Below are positions 29,426 through 39,749 of a stretch of DNA of 64,000 bases, piece after piece. Source of the DNA: Actinobacillus seminis (GTDB lineage: Bacteria; Pseudomonadota; Gammaproteobacteria; Enterobacterales; Pasteurellaceae). Where the stretch lies: assembly GCF_002263215.1 (NCBI RefSeq), contig NZ_NLFK01000003.1:186001-250000 (forward strand), in the 5' to 3' direction. Each line of letters starts with the position of its first letter. The stretch's first letter is position 1. Position numbers and translations under genes: made by a program. The notes beneath the pieces are model-generated. The model was not told the DNA's origin. It ran no database searches and worked only from the letters and a program-made list of their open reading frames with translations.

Positions 29426-29971
29426 ATGCTTAAATTTACGCAATTGTTATCGCCTGAAAATCTCCGTCAAGGCGTGGTTTGTTCAAGTAAAAAGCGTGCA
29501 TTTGAAACAATTTGCCACATTGTAGCCAAACAATTATGCGAACAATCACCTCAAGAGCAAGAAACAATGCCAGCGGAGCAATGTGAAAAACAAAAAGAGG
29601 CTTGTTTTGAATCGTTACTGGCACGGGAAAAATTGGGCAACTCCAGTTTAGGCAATGGAGTAGCGCTGCCAAAAGCGCGTTTATCCGAAGATCGTACAAC
29701 GCCCGCCGCGGTATTCCTACAATTAGAAACACCGATTGATTATGATAGCGAGGATCATCGCGAAGTAGATTTGATTTTTGCTTTATTTATTCCGCCGGAA
29801 CTTTGCGACCAATATACGCAAGAACTTCCATCCCTGACAGAGAAATTGACAGATAAAAGTTTGTGCAAACAACTGAGGGCGGCAAAAAGCGAAGATGAAT
29901 TGTGGCAAATATTCCAATATGCCGATAATATTACGCAAGAGGAAGTAGAAATCGCCACCCTTACTGAATGA
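29426..29971 (+). CDS. ptsN: PTS EIIA-Ntr-like protein PtsN lacking the phospho-His
   Basis: Nitrogen-PTS EIIA family protein (PTS_EIIA_2 fold), 181 residues against 163 in E. coli. The family's phosphorylated His lies in a G-x-G-x-A-x-P-H motif. Here the sequence is GNGVALPKARL, with Lys instead of His; the codon AAA reads cleanly. The flanking GNSSLGNG and FLQLETPIDY remain conserved, so the fold is probably kept. An insertion rich in Glu/Gln (QEQETMPAEQCEKQKEA) sits before the motif. The protein probably cannot accept phosphate by the usual route and may act as an unphosphorylated regulator. It is followed by rapZ, but no npr gene is visible. Confidence 0.88.
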   Translation: MLKFTQLLSPENLRQGVVCSSKKRAFETICHIVAKQLCEQSPQEQETMPAEQCEKQKEACFESLLAREKLGNSSLGNGVALPKARLSEDRTTPAAVFLQLETPIDYDSEDHREVDLIFALFIPPELCDQYTQELPSLTEKLTDKSLCKQLRAAKSEDELWQIFQYADNITQEEVEIATLTE

Positions 29972-29990
29972 AACAATCTAAAGGCGCATT

Positions 29991-30848
29991 ATGGAAGTTA
30001 TTATCATTAGCGGACGTTCCGGTGCCGGAAAATCCGTTGCACTACGAGTATTAGAGGATATTGGTTACTATTGTGTCGATAATCTTCCGATTGATCTTTT
30101 ACCGCAACTCACTGAAATTTTGTCAACTAACCAAAATTTAGTCGCAATCAGTTTAGATATTCGCAACTTACCCACCTCGCCAGCAAGATTGGATCAGGTA
30201 TTGACTGAAGTGCAAAAACACCATCAAGTCAAAATTATATTCCTTGATACAGACCGCAGTGCCCTCATTCGCCGCTATAGCGATTCCCGTCGCCTGCACC
30301 CACTTTCAATCCAAGATCTCTCCCTTGAAGCGGCAATTGAGCTGGAGGGAGAATATTTAGAACCGCTAACCCAACACGCTAATCTGATTATTGATACAAC
30401 ACATTTATCGACGCATGAATTAGCGGAACGATTGCGAGAATTTTTGCGTGGAAATACGGAAAAAGAATTGAAAATTGTGGTGGAGTCCTTTGGGTTTAAA
30501 TACGGAATTCCACTTGATGCCGATTATGTTTTTGACGTGCGTTTTCTGCCAAATCCACATTGGAATCCCGCCCTACGTCCGCTGACCGGGTTAGATGAAC
30601 CGGTCATTGAATTTCTGAACAAACATGATGAGGTTAATAAATTTATTTATCTAACCCGCGGTTATATTGAAACCTGGCTGCCGCTGTTAGAACAAAATAA
30701 CCGCAGTTATTTAACTATTGCGATCGGTTGTACCGGCGGAAAACACCGTTCAGTATACATAGCACAAAAGCTCGGGGAATATTTCTGCGATAAAGGAAAA
30801 TCGGTAAAAATTCAGCATAAATCCCTCGAAAAACACAAAAATAGCTGA
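29991..30848 (+). CDS. rapZ: RNase adapter protein RapZ
   Basis: P-loop protein that in E. coli binds the small RNA GlmZ and guides RNase E to it, controlling glucosamine-6-phosphate synthesis. Walker [18 protein letters not shown] is at residue 6, and the C-terminal domain with [13 protein letters not shown] and a basic tail ([16 protein letters not shown]) matches the RNA-binding part. 285 residues against 284. It is the last gene of the lpt-ptsN-rapZ unit and is followed by a strong hairpin. Confidence 0.95.
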   Translation: MEVIIISGRSGAGKSVALRVLEDIGYYCVDNLPIDLLPQLTEILSTNQNLVAISLDIRNLPTSPARLDQVLTEVQKHHQVKIIFLDTDRSALIRRYSDSRRLHPLSIQDLSLEAAIELEGEYLEPLTQHANLIIDTTHLSTHELAERLREFLRGNTEKELKIVVESFGFKYGIPLDADYVFDVRFLPNPHWNPALRPLTGLDEPVIEFLNKHDEVNKFIYLTRGYIETWLPLLEQNNRSYLTIAIGCTGGKHRSVYIAQKLGEYFCDKGKSVKIQHKSLEKHKNS

Positions 30849-30872
30849 AATAAAATCCAATAATAATATAAA

Positions 30873-30901
30873 AAATAAGATCCGATAATAGGATCTTATT
30901 T
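30873..30901. terminator. Bidirectional terminator between rapZ and asd
   Basis: AAATAAGATCC (30873-30883) and GGATCTTATTT (30891-30901) form a perfect 11-bp stem with a 7-base loop between two converging genes, with U/A-rich flanks on both sides. Confidence 0.85.
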
Positions 30902-30916
30902 ATATATCAACCTCAA

Positions 30917-32026
30917 TTACACCAATTGTTTTAAGATACGACGAACCGGCTCTGCTGCGCCCCACAATAATTGATCGCCCACCGTAAACGCGGCTAAATA
31001 TTCCGGTCCCATCGCTAATTTACGTAAGCGACCGACAGGAACACTTAAGGTACCGGTGACTTTCGCCGGTGTTAATTCGCGTAACGTCGTTTCTTTATCA
31101 TTCGGAATCACTTTCACCCACTCATTGTGGCTAGCAAGGATTTTCTCAATCTCATCTAATGGTAAATCTTGTTTCAATTTAATAGTGAACGCTTGGCTAT
31201 GACAACGTAATGCACCGATACGTACACACAAACCATCAACCGGGATTGGGTTATCAGATAAACCAAGAATTTTATTGGTTTCAGCATAACCTTTCCATTC
31301 TTCTTTCGTTTGACCGGACGGTAACAATTTATCAATCCAAGGGATCAAACTGCCACCCAATGCTGCACCGAAATTCTCGATTGGAAAATCTTCTGCTCGC
31401 ATTTTAGCGGTCACTTTACGTTCAATCTCTAAAATAGAAAACGCCGGATCTGCTAATTCCGCTTTCACACTGTCTTCCAACTGACCCATTTGCATCAACA
31501 ATTCACGCATATTTTTCGCACCGGCACCAGAAGCAGCCTGATAGGTCGCTACAGAAACCCACTCCACCAAATCACGCTCAAATAAACCACCAATCGCCAT
31601 CAACATCAAACTCACGGTACAGTTCCCGCCCACGAAAGTTTTGATGCCTTTTTTCAAGCCCTCGCTAATCACGTGTTGGTTTACCGGATCCAAGACGATA
31701 ATTGCATCATCTTCCATACGCAATGCGGATGCGGCATCCACCCAATAACCGTCCCACCCCGTTGCTTTTAATTTCGGATAAACTTCATTGGTATAATCAC
31801 CGCCTTGACAAGTCACAATAACGTCCAATTGTTTTAATGTCTCAATATCAAAAGCATTTTTTAACTCGCCAGCTTCTTTACCGGCAAATACCGGCGCTTT
31901 TTGCCCTATTTGAGAAGTGGTAAAGAAAACCGGATTAATATTGGCAAAATCATTTTCTTGTACCATACGATCCATCAATACAGAACCAACCATTCCGCGC
32001 CATCCGATAAAACCTACATTTTTCAT
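30917..32026 (-). CDS. asd: Aspartate-semialdehyde dehydrogenase
   Basis: NADPH-dependent enzyme of the aspartate pathway, leading to lysine/diaminopimelate, threonine and methionine. It has the N-terminal NADP motif [17 protein letters not shown], the catalytic Cys in [13 protein letters not shown] (about residue 135) and [11 protein letters not shown]. 369 residues, the Gram-negative type of about 367. It stands alone on its strand. Confidence 0.97.
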   Translation of the reverse strand: MKNVGFIGWRGMVGSVLMDRMVQENDFANINPVFFTTSQIGQKAPVFAGKEAGELKNAFDIETLKQLDVIVTCQGGDYTNEVYPKLKATGWDGYWVDAASALRMEDDAIIVLDPVNQHVISEGLKKGIKTFVGGNCTVSLMLMAIGGLFERDLVEWVSVATYQAASGAGAKNMRELLMQMGQLEDSVKAELADPAFSILEIERKVTAKMRAEDFPIENFGAALGGSLIPWIDKLLPSGQTKEEWKGYAETNKILGLSDNPIPVDGLCVRIGALRCHSQAFTIKLKQDLPLDEIEKILASHNEWVKVIPNDKETTLRELTPAKVTGTLSVPVGRLRKLAMGPEYLAAFTVGDQLLWGAAEPVRRILKQLV

Positions 32027-32158
32027 AAAATTTTCCTTATAAGATAATGTTGTGTATGACCTAAAAAATCTTCTTAATTAATTACAGATTGACTGACTAA
32101 AATCAAGTGTTTTTTTAAAAAAACAAACAATTTTTTAAATTTAAAAATTTTTAATAAA

Positions 32159-32204
32159 AAAGTGCGGTCGATTTTGAAAGCTTTTACAAAAACGACCGCA
32201 CTTT
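32159..32204 (-). terminator. Inverted uptake-signal terminator after ftsX
   Basis: AAAGTGCGGTCG (32159-32170) and CGACCGCACTTT (32193-32204) form a perfect 12-bp stem. On the minus strand it is followed by a T-run, 20 bases after the ftsX stop. Confidence 0.8.
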
Positions 32205-32223
32205 GACACATTTGTGTTGTAAA

Positions 32224-33162
32224 TTAGCGCGTTTTTTTCTCCAATAAACGAATATAACGAGTTGCTGACAACCAAGCGCCAACGTAACCGATAATCGCAC
32301 AAAGTATTAATAAAAATAAAAATTCAGCGAAACTTAATCCATTTAGTTCAAAGGTCACAGCAAAAATATCAGTGACATATTTTACGGCACTCGTGAAATA
32401 GCCGATTAAAAAACTGCTTAAAATACAAGCAAACAAGCTCCCGACCAACCCATAAATAATGCCGGTATAAAGATAAGGGCGCAAAATAAATTGATCCGTC
32501 GCCCCCAACAATTTCATCACGTCAATATTGGCTTGGCTGCTATAAACATCAGAACGAATACTGTTACCAATCACCAAAAAGACCGATAATGTCATTAATA
32601 ATGTACAAAAAATCGCCCCGTGTGCCACCAACCAAGAAAGTGCGGTCAATTTTTCCATCCAATCGTTATCCAAACGTACCTCTTGCACGCCCGTAATTTT
32701 CGTTAAATTATCCCTTAATGCTTCACGTTTTTGGCTTTCATTATATTCTTTTGTCGGCGTAATCATCACCACAGCCGGCAACGGATTATCATCTAAAATA
32801 TCCAACCCCTCGGATAACCCTGACCAATTGCGAAACTCATTTAAACTTTCTTGGCGAGAAATATAATTTAGGGTTTCAATGCCCTCTTGCCGGCGAATTT
32901 TTTCCACCACCAAATTAGCGTCATCTTCATTTAAATTTTTGTGTAAATAAACCGTCAGCTCACTTTCCGGATAAAATTGTGTCGTGGCAGTATGCACATT
33001 TTTCCACAATAAATAACTCACCGTCGGAATGGTCAAGGAAACAGCAATGACCAAAATTGTAATCAAGGTGGCAAATTTCCGACGCCACAAATCCTCTAAT
33101 ACGGATTTCAATACATAATGAATTCGCACCCAAAATGGGGCTTGGCTATGACGAAAATTCAT
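32224..33162 (-). CDS. ftsX: Cell division protein FtsX
   Basis: Membrane subunit of the FtsEX complex that activates peptidoglycan hydrolases at the division site. A first helix (FATLITILVIAVSLTIPTVS) precedes a periplasmic domain (about residues 60-170), then three C-terminal helices with the FtsX motif MKLLGATDQFILRPYLYTG. 312 residues, shorter than E. coli (352) because the N-terminal cytoplasmic part is short. It starts 15 bases after ftsE. Confidence 0.95.
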   Translation of the reverse strand: MNFRHSQAPFWVRIHYVLKSVLEDLWRRKFATLITILVIAVSLTIPTVSYLLWKNVHTATTQFYPESELTVYLHKNLNEDDANLVVEKIRRQEGIETLNYISRQESLNEFRNWSGLSEGLDILDDNPLPAVVMITPTKEYNESQKREALRDNLTKITGVQEVRLDNDWMEKLTALSWLVAHGAIFCTLLMTLSVFLVIGNSIRSDVYSSQANIDVMKLLGATDQFILRPYLYTGIIYGLVGSLFACILSSFLIGYFTSAVKYVTDIFAVTFELNGLSFAEFLFLLILCAIIGYVGAWLSATRYIRLLEKKTR

Positions 33163-33177
33163 TATTACTATTACTCC

Positions 33178-33828
33178 TTAACGTAAATAACCTTGTTCAA
33201 GCACAAGACAAGGTTTTGGTTTTTGCTGAATAATGCTAAGGTCATGGGTTGCAATTAACACGGTCATTCCCAGCCGATTAAATTCTTCAAATAAATTAAA
33301 AATTTCTAAGGAAAGTGCCTCATCCAAATTTCCTGTCGGCTCATCTGCCAACAATAATTGCGGCTTATGTACAATCGCGCGCGCAATATCTACCCGCTGT
33401 TGTTCGCCTCCGGATAACGCCACCGGTTGATCCGTTGCACGATCGCGCAACCCCACGCGATCCAACGCCGCCAACGCTCTAGAATGCGCTTCTTTCGGAT
33501 GTAACCCGGCAATAATTAAAGGCAACGCCACATTTTCCGTAATGGATCTGTCCGTCAACAGGCGATAATCTTGATGTACCATCCCGATTTGACGTCGCAA
33601 AAAAGGAACTTCATAGCGTGACAGGCGGGTAATATCATGTCCGTTAAACCAAATTTGTCCGCCATTGGCGCGTTCCATTCCCATAATCAACTTCAATAGG
33701 GTACTTTTCCCCGCGCCGGAATGCCCGACCAAATAAGTCATGCTTCCCACCGGCAAATGGAATGTCAACCCTTGCAACGCAGATTTTCCCCCGAGATAAG
33801 CTTTACTCACATTTGCAAAACGTATCAT
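33178..33828 (-). CDS. ftsE: Cell division ATP-binding protein FtsE
   Basis: ABC ATPase that drives FtsX. Walker A GHSGAGKSTLLKLIMG, signature LSGGEQQRVDIARAI, Walker B LLLADEPTGNLD and the H-loop ATHDL are present. 216 residues. It lies between ftsY and ftsX in the standard ftsYEX order, 18 bases after ftsY. Confidence 0.96.
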   Translation of the reverse strand: MIRFANVSKAYLGGKSALQGLTFHLPVGSMTYLVGHSGAGKSTLLKLIMGMERANGGQIWFNGHDITRLSRYEVPFLRRQIGMVHQDYRLLTDRSITENVALPLIIAGLHPKEAHSRALAALDRVGLRDRATDQPVALSGGEQQRVDIARAIVHKPQLLLADEPTGNLDEALSLEIFNLFEEFNRLGMTVLIATHDLSIIQQKPKPCLVLEQGYLR

Positions 33829-33846
33829 CTTAACTTCTCTTAGCGA

Positions 33847-35199
33847 TTAAATTTCATCATGTTCTTGAACAAATAAAGCGTCAATAAATTCATCTGCTTG
33901 GAATGTTCGTAAATCTTCAATTTTTTCCCCAACACCGATATAACGAATAGGTAATTTAAACTGATCAGCGATTGCAAAAATCACGCCACCTTTCGCGGTG
34001 CCATCTAATTTGGTCAAACTAATACCGGTTAACCCAACCGCCTCATGGAACAATTTCGCTTGGCTAATCGCATTTTGCCCGGTTCCCGCATCCAAGGTCA
34101 ACATAATTTCATGCGGCGCACTTTCATCATATTTTTTCATCACGCGCACGATTTTTTTCAATTCATCCATCAAATTATTTTTATTTTGCAAACGCCCCGC
34201 CGTATCCGCAATCAAAATATCAATTTGACGTGCCGCCGCCGATTGCATTGCATCAAAAATCACCGACGCCGAATCAGATCCGGTACTTTGCGCTACCACC
34301 GGAATACCATTACGCTCGCCCCAAACTTGCAACTGTTCCACTGCCGCCGCACGGAAAGTATCCCCTGCCGCCAACATCACCGATTTCCCTTGCGATTGGA
34401 ATTGACGCGCCAACTTACCAATTGTTGTGGTTTTCCCCACTCCATTCACGCCAACCATCAAAATCACGTAAGGTTTTTTGTCGGTATCAATAACCAAGGG
34501 CTGCTCAACCGGTTTTAAAATATCCGCAAGTTCCACTTTAAGTTGCTGATATAATAACTCGGCGTCTTTCAACTGTTTATGATTAGCGTGCTGAGTTAAA
34601 TTTTGAATAATTTTATTGGTAGTCGGCACCCCAATATCCGCAATTAACAACTGCTCTTCCAGTTCTTCAAATAATTCATCATCAATTTTTTTACCTAAAA
34701 ACAGACGACGAAAACCGGCGCCGATATTCTGTTTGGTTTTTAATAATCCTTTGACTAAACGGCTAAAAAAACCTCCCTCGCTCTTTTTTTCTTGGGTTGC
34801 CATTGCTGTTTCTGTTTCTGTTTCTGTTTCTGTTTCTGTTTCTGTTTCTGTTTCTGTTTCTGTTTCTGTTTCTGTTTCTGTTTCTGTTTCTGTTGCAGGA
34901 TTATCCGTGGTTATTGTGAATAAATCTTGGTTTTCCGGCTGAATTTCCTGTTCAATTTCTTGCGAAAAATCGCCCGCACTTTCCACCACTGGCGTTTCGC
35001 TCATCTCTGTGGGCGGATCTACTTCTAAGAAATCATGAGAAGCGGTTTGTGCCGGTTTTTCTTCAATAACCGTTTCATTATCATTTAATTGTTCTTTTGG
35101 GTGTTGTTCTTTTTGTTCATTTGTGGACTGTGGCTCCAATTTATTTTTCCCTAATCCCAGCCAAGACCAAAATCTACCTTTTTTCTTTTCTTCCGACAT
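33847..35199 (-). CDS. ftsY: Signal recognition particle receptor FtsY
   Basis: SRP receptor GTPase that delivers ribosomes to the Sec translocon. The 450 residues consist of an acidic N-terminal A domain (about 1-135) followed by the NG domain with GVNGVGKTTTIGKLA, DTFRAAAVEQL, ADTAGRLQNKNNL and TKLDGTAKGG. The acidic domain contains 14 consecutive Thr-Glu dipeptides encoded by a perfect hexanucleotide repeat (34806-34889). The repeat keeps frame when its number changes, so it would alter only the length of the membrane-facing region. First gene of ftsYEX. Confidence 0.96.
   Translation of the reverse strand: MSEEKKKGRFWSWLGLGKNKLEPQSTNEQKEQHPKEQLNDNETVIEEKPAQTASHDFLEVDPPTEMSETPVVESAGDFSQEIEQEIQPENQDLFTITTDNPATETETETETETETETETETETETETETETAMATQEKKSEGGFFSRLVKGLLKTKQNIGAGFRRLFLGKKIDDELFEELEEQLLIADIGVPTTNKIIQNLTQHANHKQLKDAELLYQQLKVELADILKPVEQPLVIDTDKKPYVILMVGVNGVGKTTTIGKLARQFQSQGKSVMLAAGDTFRAAAVEQLQVWGERNGIPVVAQSTGSDSASVIFDAMQSAAARQIDILIADTAGRLQNKNNLMDELKKIVRVMKKYDESAPHEIMLTLDAGTGQNAISQAKLFHEAVGLTGISLTKLDGTAKGGVIFAIADQFKLPIRYIGVGEKIEDLRTFQADEFIDALFVQEHDEI
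34806..34889 (-). repeat. Hexanucleotide repeat, 14 copies of CTGTTT (plus strand) in ftsY
   Basis: Fourteen perfect tandem 6-base units encode (Thr-Glu)14 on the minus strand. The six-base unit means copy changes do not shift the frame. Confidence 0.95.
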
Positions 35200-35308
35200 A
35201 AATTGCTCACTATTTTTGTTTTAATGATTTATTTCATTCCCAATTTAGCCTCGATCGACTAAACTAAGCAAAATTCCGTATAGTCTATCATTAATTTACA
35301 ATTCCTCT

Positions 35309-35929
35309 ATGCAAAAAGATAAGAAAAAAAATCAGTCCATGTCGTCAAATCAAAAGCATAAAAACGGAGAAGTCCGAATTATCAGCGGATTATGGCGCGG
35401 GCGAAAATTACCGGTACTCTCATCCAACGGATTGCGCCCTACCGGCGATCGAGTGAAAGAAACCTTATTTAACTGGCTTATGCCCTATATGGTAGAAAGT
35501 CGTTGTTTGGATTGCTTTGCCGGCAGCGGCGCCTTAGGGATAGAAGCGCTTTCTCGTCAGGCGGCAAAGGTGACCTTTTTGGAGCAAAATAAAACCGTCG
35601 CGGATCAATTGCGTAAAAACTTGCAATTATTAAAATGCCCAACAGAAAAAGCGCAAATATTTCAACAAAATAGCCTGCAATATTTAAATCAGACACAAAA
35701 TGCACCGCACTTTGATGTGGTATTTCTCGATCCGCCATTTCATTTTAATTTAGCCGAACAAGCCATTCAGCTATTGGATCGACATCAATGGCTGGCACCA
35801 AATGCGCTGATTTATGTAGAAACGGAAAAAAATGCGCCACTTGTTATACCAAATCATTGGGTTTTATTAAAAGACAAACAAACCGGACAAGTAAGCTATC
35901 GCTTATATCAATTAGCAGCGTCGGTATAA
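35309..35929 (+). CDS. rsmD: 16S rRNA (guanine-966 N2) methyltransferase RsmD
   Basis: S-adenosylmethionine-dependent enzyme that methylates G966 of 16S rRNA in the assembling small subunit. Motif [17 protein letters not shown] and the catalytic FLDPPF motif (about residue 143) are seen. 206 residues from the first ATG. An internal ATG 30 bases on would also fit the family (about 198 in E. coli), so the exact start is uncertain. It is divergent from ftsY, as in E. coli, and its end overlaps that of dprA by 18 bases on the opposite strand. Confidence 0.93.
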   Translation: MQKDKKKNQSMSSNQKHKNGEVRIISGLWRGRKLPVLSSNGLRPTGDRVKETLFNWLMPYMVESRCLDCFAGSGALGIEALSRQAAKVTFLEQNKTVADQLRKNLQLLKCPTEKAQIFQQNSLQYLNQTQNAPHFDVVFLDPPFHFNLAEQAIQLLDRHQWLAPNALIYVETEKNAPLVIPNHWVLLKDKQTGQVSYRLYQLAASV

Positions 35930-37000
35930 TCCTTGTTCAACCTCGATCAAACCTTGTAATTCCAGTTCTAATAACTGATTTAACAAGGTAGAAATCGGAA
36001 CGTGTAACTGCGCTGCCAAATCATCAATGCTCACGGGTGAATAGCTAATATGTGCATATAATTGCGGGTAGCAGGGTTCTACCGGTGGCGTTTTTTCAGC
36101 CAATAAGCCCTTTTCAGACGGAATAGAAAACGGGATAACCTGAGGCAGATTTTCCAAAATATCCTGCACTGATTCCACCAACATTGCCCCTTGTTTAATC
36201 AATTGATGGCAACCTTGGCTAAATTCGCTTTGAATATTACCGGGTAACGCAAAAATATCGCGATTTTGTTCAAGTGCATAACGGGCGGTAATCAACGAAC
36301 CGCTTTTCACCCCTGCCTCAATCACTAGCGTTGCCAAAGATAAACCACTGATAATGCGGTTACGCCGCGGAAAATGCTCCGGTATGGGCGGCTGTTGAGG
36401 GAGCAATTCAGACACCAACGCACCATGATGTTCCACAATTTGCCTTGCCAAGCGCTGATGTCGTGCCGGATACATTCGCGCCAAACCGCTCCCCAATACC
36501 GCCACGGTTTGTCCTTGAATATCTACCACAGCCTGATGACAAAAACCGTCAATACCCAGCGCCAGCCCACTGGTGACCACCAATCCCGCTAAACTCAATT
36601 CAGTCGCAAAATATTTCGCCCAGTGTTCGCCATAATGGGAACAGTAACGACTGCCCACCATGGCAATTTGCGGTTGTAAAAGTGCGGTCGGATTTCCCTG
36701 TAAAAATAACACCGGAGGTCGTGCCACGATTTGTTTTAATAAATAAGGATAATATTCGTCATCATAATTAATCAAATGGTGATCTTCTTGCTCTGCCCAT
36801 TGCAGCGCCGGTTCAATATATTTATTCTCCGGCTTAAACCAGCGTTGAATTTGCAATGGTTTCCAACCAATATAGCGAAATGCCGCGTCATCATAAGCTA
36901 ATAAATCTACCAATGAAACTTCATCCAATAACTTCCCAATTGCCACCGCCCCCAAATAAGGCACTTGCAGCAAGCGCAGCAATACTTCATTTTTATTCAT
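35912..37000 (-). CDS. dprA: DNA processing protein DprA
   Basis: Competence protein that protects incoming single-stranded DNA and loads RecA. The Rossmann-like DprA core is visible with [38 protein letters not shown] and [14 protein letters not shown]-terminal winged-helix domain (about residues 300-360) is present. 362 residues, the usual size. With comEC at the window start, this supports natural competence. It overlaps rsmD tail to tail. Confidence 0.96.
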   Translation of the reverse strand: MNKNEVLLRLLQVPYLGAVAIGKLLDEVSLVDLLAYDDAAFRYIGWKPLQIQRWFKPENKYIEPALQWAEQEDHHLINYDDEYYPYLLKQIVARPPVLFLQGNPTALLQPQIAMVGSRYCSHYGEHWAKYFATELSLAGLVVTSGLALGIDGFCHQAVVDIQGQTVAVLGSGLARMYPARHQRLARQIVEHHGALVSELLPQQPPIPEHFPRRNRIISGLSLATLVIEAGVKSGSLITARYALEQNRDIFALPGNIQSEFSQGCHQLIKQGAMLVESVQDILENLPQVIPFSIPSEKGLLAEKTPPVEPCYPQLYAHISYSPVSIDDLAAQLHVPISTLLNQLLELELQGLIEVEQGLYRRC

Positions 37001-37156
37001 AGCCTACCTATTTCTCATGTTCATGTTATGGTTCATCTTAAAACATAAACCACAAAGAGGATAAATTTCTCTATCGGTATCTTATTTTTGCGAGAGGGAT
37101 CGCAAAATGGAACTATTTCGAACGAAAAAAATTGTAGGTTTATGAATAAAAAACAC

Positions 37157-37178
37157 CGTAAATAACCGCTTATTTACG
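37157..37178. terminator. Terminator after argF, bidirectional
   Basis: CGTAAATAA (37157-37165) and TTATTTACG (37170-37178) form a 9-bp stem with the loop CCGC. The flanks are ATGCTTTTT on the plus strand and GTGTTTTTT on the minus strand. Confidence 0.75.
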
Positions 37179-37242
37179 ATGCTTTTTGATAAATTTATGT
37201 GTCCAAAATCTTAAAAAATTGACCGCACTTTAGGGAAAAACG

Positions 37243-38247
37243 TTATTGATCTCCCAACGTCGCGACCATAATCGCTTTAATTGAATGCATTCGGTTTTCC
37301 GCTTCGTCAAAAACAATGGAAGCTTCCGATTCAAAGACCTCATTGGTCACTTCCAATCCGTCCATCCCGAATTTTTCCGCCATTTCTTTACCAACGATTG
37401 TATTGGAATCATGAAATGCCGGTAAACAGTGCATAAATTTCACATTTGGATTGCCGGTTAATTTAAGTAAGTCTATATTTACTTGATAAGGTTTCATCAA
37501 ATTAATACGTTGCTCCCAAGCTTCTTCCGGCTCGCCCATGGATACCCAAATATCGGTGTAAAGGAAATCTACCTCTTTTACCCCTTCCGCTGTATCTTCG
37601 GTACACAGAATTTTCGCTCCGGTTTTTGCTGCGATTTCCGCCACTTCATCCAACAATTTTTGCTCCGGCCAAAATGCTTTTGGACCGACTAAACGCAAAT
37701 CTACGCCCATTAACGCAGCACCTTCCACAAAGGAATTTCCCATATTGTTACGCGCATCCCCCAGATAAGCCATTTTAATTTGGTTAAGCGGTTTATTGGA
37801 ATGTTCTAACATGGTGAGGAAATCGGCGATAATTTGCGTTGGGTGAAAATCATCCGTTAACCCGTTCCAAACCGGAACACCGGAAAATTCCGCCAGCGTT
37901 TCAACTAGATGTTGACCATAGCCACGATATTGGATGGCATCATACATGCGTCCTAACACACGCGCTGTATCTTTCATCGACTCTTTATGCCCGATTTGCG
38001 AACCTTCCGGATTAATGTAAGTCACATTTGCCCCTTGGTCATAAGCCCCAACTTCAAAAGAACAGCGGGTTCGGGTTGAAGTTTTTTCAAAAATTAACGC
38101 AATATTTTTGCCTTTTAAGGTTTGCTTTTCAACGCCACTTTTTTTGGCTTTTTTTAGCTCTGCAGCTAAATCAATTAAATATTGAACTTCTTGTGGGGTG
38201 AAATCCATCAAACGTAAAAAATGACGCCCCTTTAGATTAACTTGCAT
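37243..38247 (-). CDS. argF: Ornithine carbamoyltransferase
   Basis: Joins ornithine and carbamoyl phosphate to make citrulline, or runs in reverse in arginine catabolism. The carbamoyl phosphate motif [11 protein letters not shown] and the ornithine motif [10 protein letters not shown] are present. I chose the ATG at 38247 ([10 protein letters not shown]), preceded by a near-perfect AAGGAGG; this gives 334 residues, the E. coli length. It lies downstream of potE and speF on the same strand, after a terminator, so it can share or leave their transcript. The symbol could equally be arcB if the role is catabolic. Confidence 0.93.
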   Translation of the reverse strand: MQVNLKGRHFLRLMDFTPQEVQYLIDLAAELKKAKKSGVEKQTLKGKNIALIFEKTSTRTRCSFEVGAYDQGANVTYINPEGSQIGHKESMKDTARVLGRMYDAIQYRGYGQHLVETLAEFSGVPVWNGLTDDFHPTQIIADFLTMLEHSNKPLNQIKMAYLGDARNNMGNSFVEGAALMGVDLRLVGPKAFWPEQKLLDEVAEIAAKTGAKILCTEDTAEGVKEVDFLYTDIWVSMGEPEEAWEQRINLMKPYQVNIDLLKLTGNPNVKFMHCLPAFHDSNTIVGKEMAEKFGMDGLEVTNEVFESEASIVFDEAENRMHSIKAIMVATLGDQ

Positions 38248-38329
38248 ATTTATTCCTCCTTTTTGATTAAAAATGCAGAGAAAACGTTTACCTATATGCA
38301 TTATAAGCAAATATAGAAAAATAAAAAGC

Positions 38330-38351
38330 CCTTAAATTAAAAAATTTAAGG
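38330..38351 (-). terminator. Terminator between potE and argF
   Basis: CCTTAAATT (38330-38338) and AATTTAAGG (38343-38351) form a 9-bp stem. On the minus strand it is followed by GCTTTTTATTTT, directly after the potE stop. Confidence 0.75.
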
Positions 38352-38374
38352 ACTGAGGTGAGATAATTAACAAA

Positions 38375-39688
38375 CTATTTTTTCATATCAAATTTGTATG
38401 AAACAAAACCATATAATGTCCAACCGATAAAGGTCACGATTGAACCGTACAACATGGCAAGTTCTCCCGCCGCATAAAGGGCATAAAGACTATATAATGA
38501 TCCGATAAATGCCACTGCAACAGTGACTTTAGTTTTGTGTTCCGCCACATTTTCCATTTTTAATAGTACCATCAATGCCGCCATGGAGAGCAAGTAAGGG
38601 ATAACATTGGTGACAACCGCTAAATCCACCAATACATTAAATTGTTTGGTAAGAGACGGGCTGATGGTCATCAAGGCTAACAAACTTTGGATTGCTGTAA
38701 TCACAACCATACCAACAACAGGTGCTTCTTTGTCGGTGATTTTTTTGAAAAATGCCGGGAAATAGCCTTCTTCAGCAGAAGATTTAAAGACTTGCGCAAT
38801 GGTAAATTGCCATCCAAGCAATGAACCGAAACAAGACATGACCATTAAGCCCATGATCACTTTACCGGTTGTTTCATTGAACATATGGGCAAAAGCTAAA
38901 CCAAATGGTGCGGTTGAATTGGCAAGATCTAAGTTTGGTACAATACCCGCAATCACGTTGGTTGAGACAATATAAATGACTGCTGCACCTAATGTACCGC
39001 CTAATACCGCGATAGGCACATTTTTCTCCGGATTTTCAACCACGTCCGTATTCGCACAAGCGGACTCCAACCCTAAGAATGCCCATAATGTCATGGAAAT
39101 AGAGACACCAATTGCTTCAAACGTTGGAACATTATGCGGGTTCCAAGAATTCACATACATTTCACCATCAAACCAGAACCAACCGATAAAACAAAGTCCT
39201 ACCACCGGAATAATTACCCCCCAAATGGTAAATGAACTGATATTACCGGTAATTCGCGCACCGCCAAAATTTAACACGGTGGCAAGCCATAAAGTAAAAA
39301 TTGTCCACATAGCAATAGCCACGGGAGATAAAGTTGCACCCAATAATTCCGAACCATAGCCAACCGCTGAAATGGCAATCGCAGTATTAGCGATGACCAA
39401 GGAAACACCATAAGTATAATTCGCCATAAAGTTACCGGCTTTTCCGAAAGAGTATTCCGCATATCCGCCCATCCCGCCGGATTTTTTACTAAACATACCG
39501 CATTGCGCAAACGCATAGGCTAACGCGGTTGAGCCGACCGCGGTCACAAGCCAAGACACGATAGAAATAGTTCCGATTTCAGCTAATTTGGTCGGTAACA
39601 TAATAATACCGGAACCCATCATATTGACCATGGTTAAAATCGTAAGCTGAATAACACCGATTTTATTGCTTTTTTCTGTACTCATCAT
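38375..39688 (-). CDS. potE: Putrescine-ornithine antiporter PotE
   Basis: Inner-membrane APC-family exchanger that takes up ornithine while exporting putrescine made by SpeF. About twelve hydrophobic helices are visible, with the N-terminal MMGSGIIMLPTKLA motif of amino acid/polyamine antiporters and GMGGYAEYSFGKAGNF. 437 residues against 439 in E. coli. It follows speF, as in enterobacteria; together they consume a proton and raise internal pH. Confidence 0.95.
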   Translation of the reverse strand: MMSTEKSNKIGVIQLTILTMVNMMGSGIIMLPTKLAEIGTISIVSWLVTAVGSTALAYAFAQCGMFSKKSGGMGGYAEYSFGKAGNFMANYTYGVSLVIANTAIAISAVGYGSELLGATLSPVAIAMWTIFTLWLATVLNFGGARITGNISSFTIWGVIIPVVGLCFIGWFWFDGEMYVNSWNPHNVPTFEAIGVSISMTLWAFLGLESACANTDVVENPEKNVPIAVLGGTLGAAVIYIVSTNVIAGIVPNLDLANSTAPFGLAFAHMFNETTGKVIMGLMVMSCFGSLLGWQFTIAQVFKSSAEEGYFPAFFKKITDKEAPVVGMVVITAIQSLLALMTISPSLTKQFNVLVDLAVVTNVIPYLLSMAALMVLLKMENVAEHKTKVTVAVAFIGSLYSLYALYAAGELAMLYGSIVTFIGWTLYGFVSYKFDMKK

Positions 39689-39702
39689 TTAAATCTCCAT
39701 TC

Positions 39703-39741
39703 AAAGTGCGGTCACTTTTTCACAAATTTTGACCGCACTTT
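39703..39741 (-). repeat. Inverted uptake-signal hairpin between speF and potE
   Basis: AAAGTGCGGTCA (39703-39714) and TGACCGCACTTT (39730-39741) form a 12-bp stem with a 15-base loop. No T-run follows on the minus strand, so it is more likely an intercistronic stem than a full terminator. Confidence 0.7.
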
Positions 39742-39749
39742 AGTATTAA

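Noticed and set aside
34806-34889. Tandem repeat considered as CRISPR
   Set aside because: Six-base units without spacers inside a gene; not a CRISPR array.
34616-34942. Plus-strand frame rich in Ser-Val repeats
   Set aside because: It is the antisense reading of the hexanucleotide repeat in ftsY.
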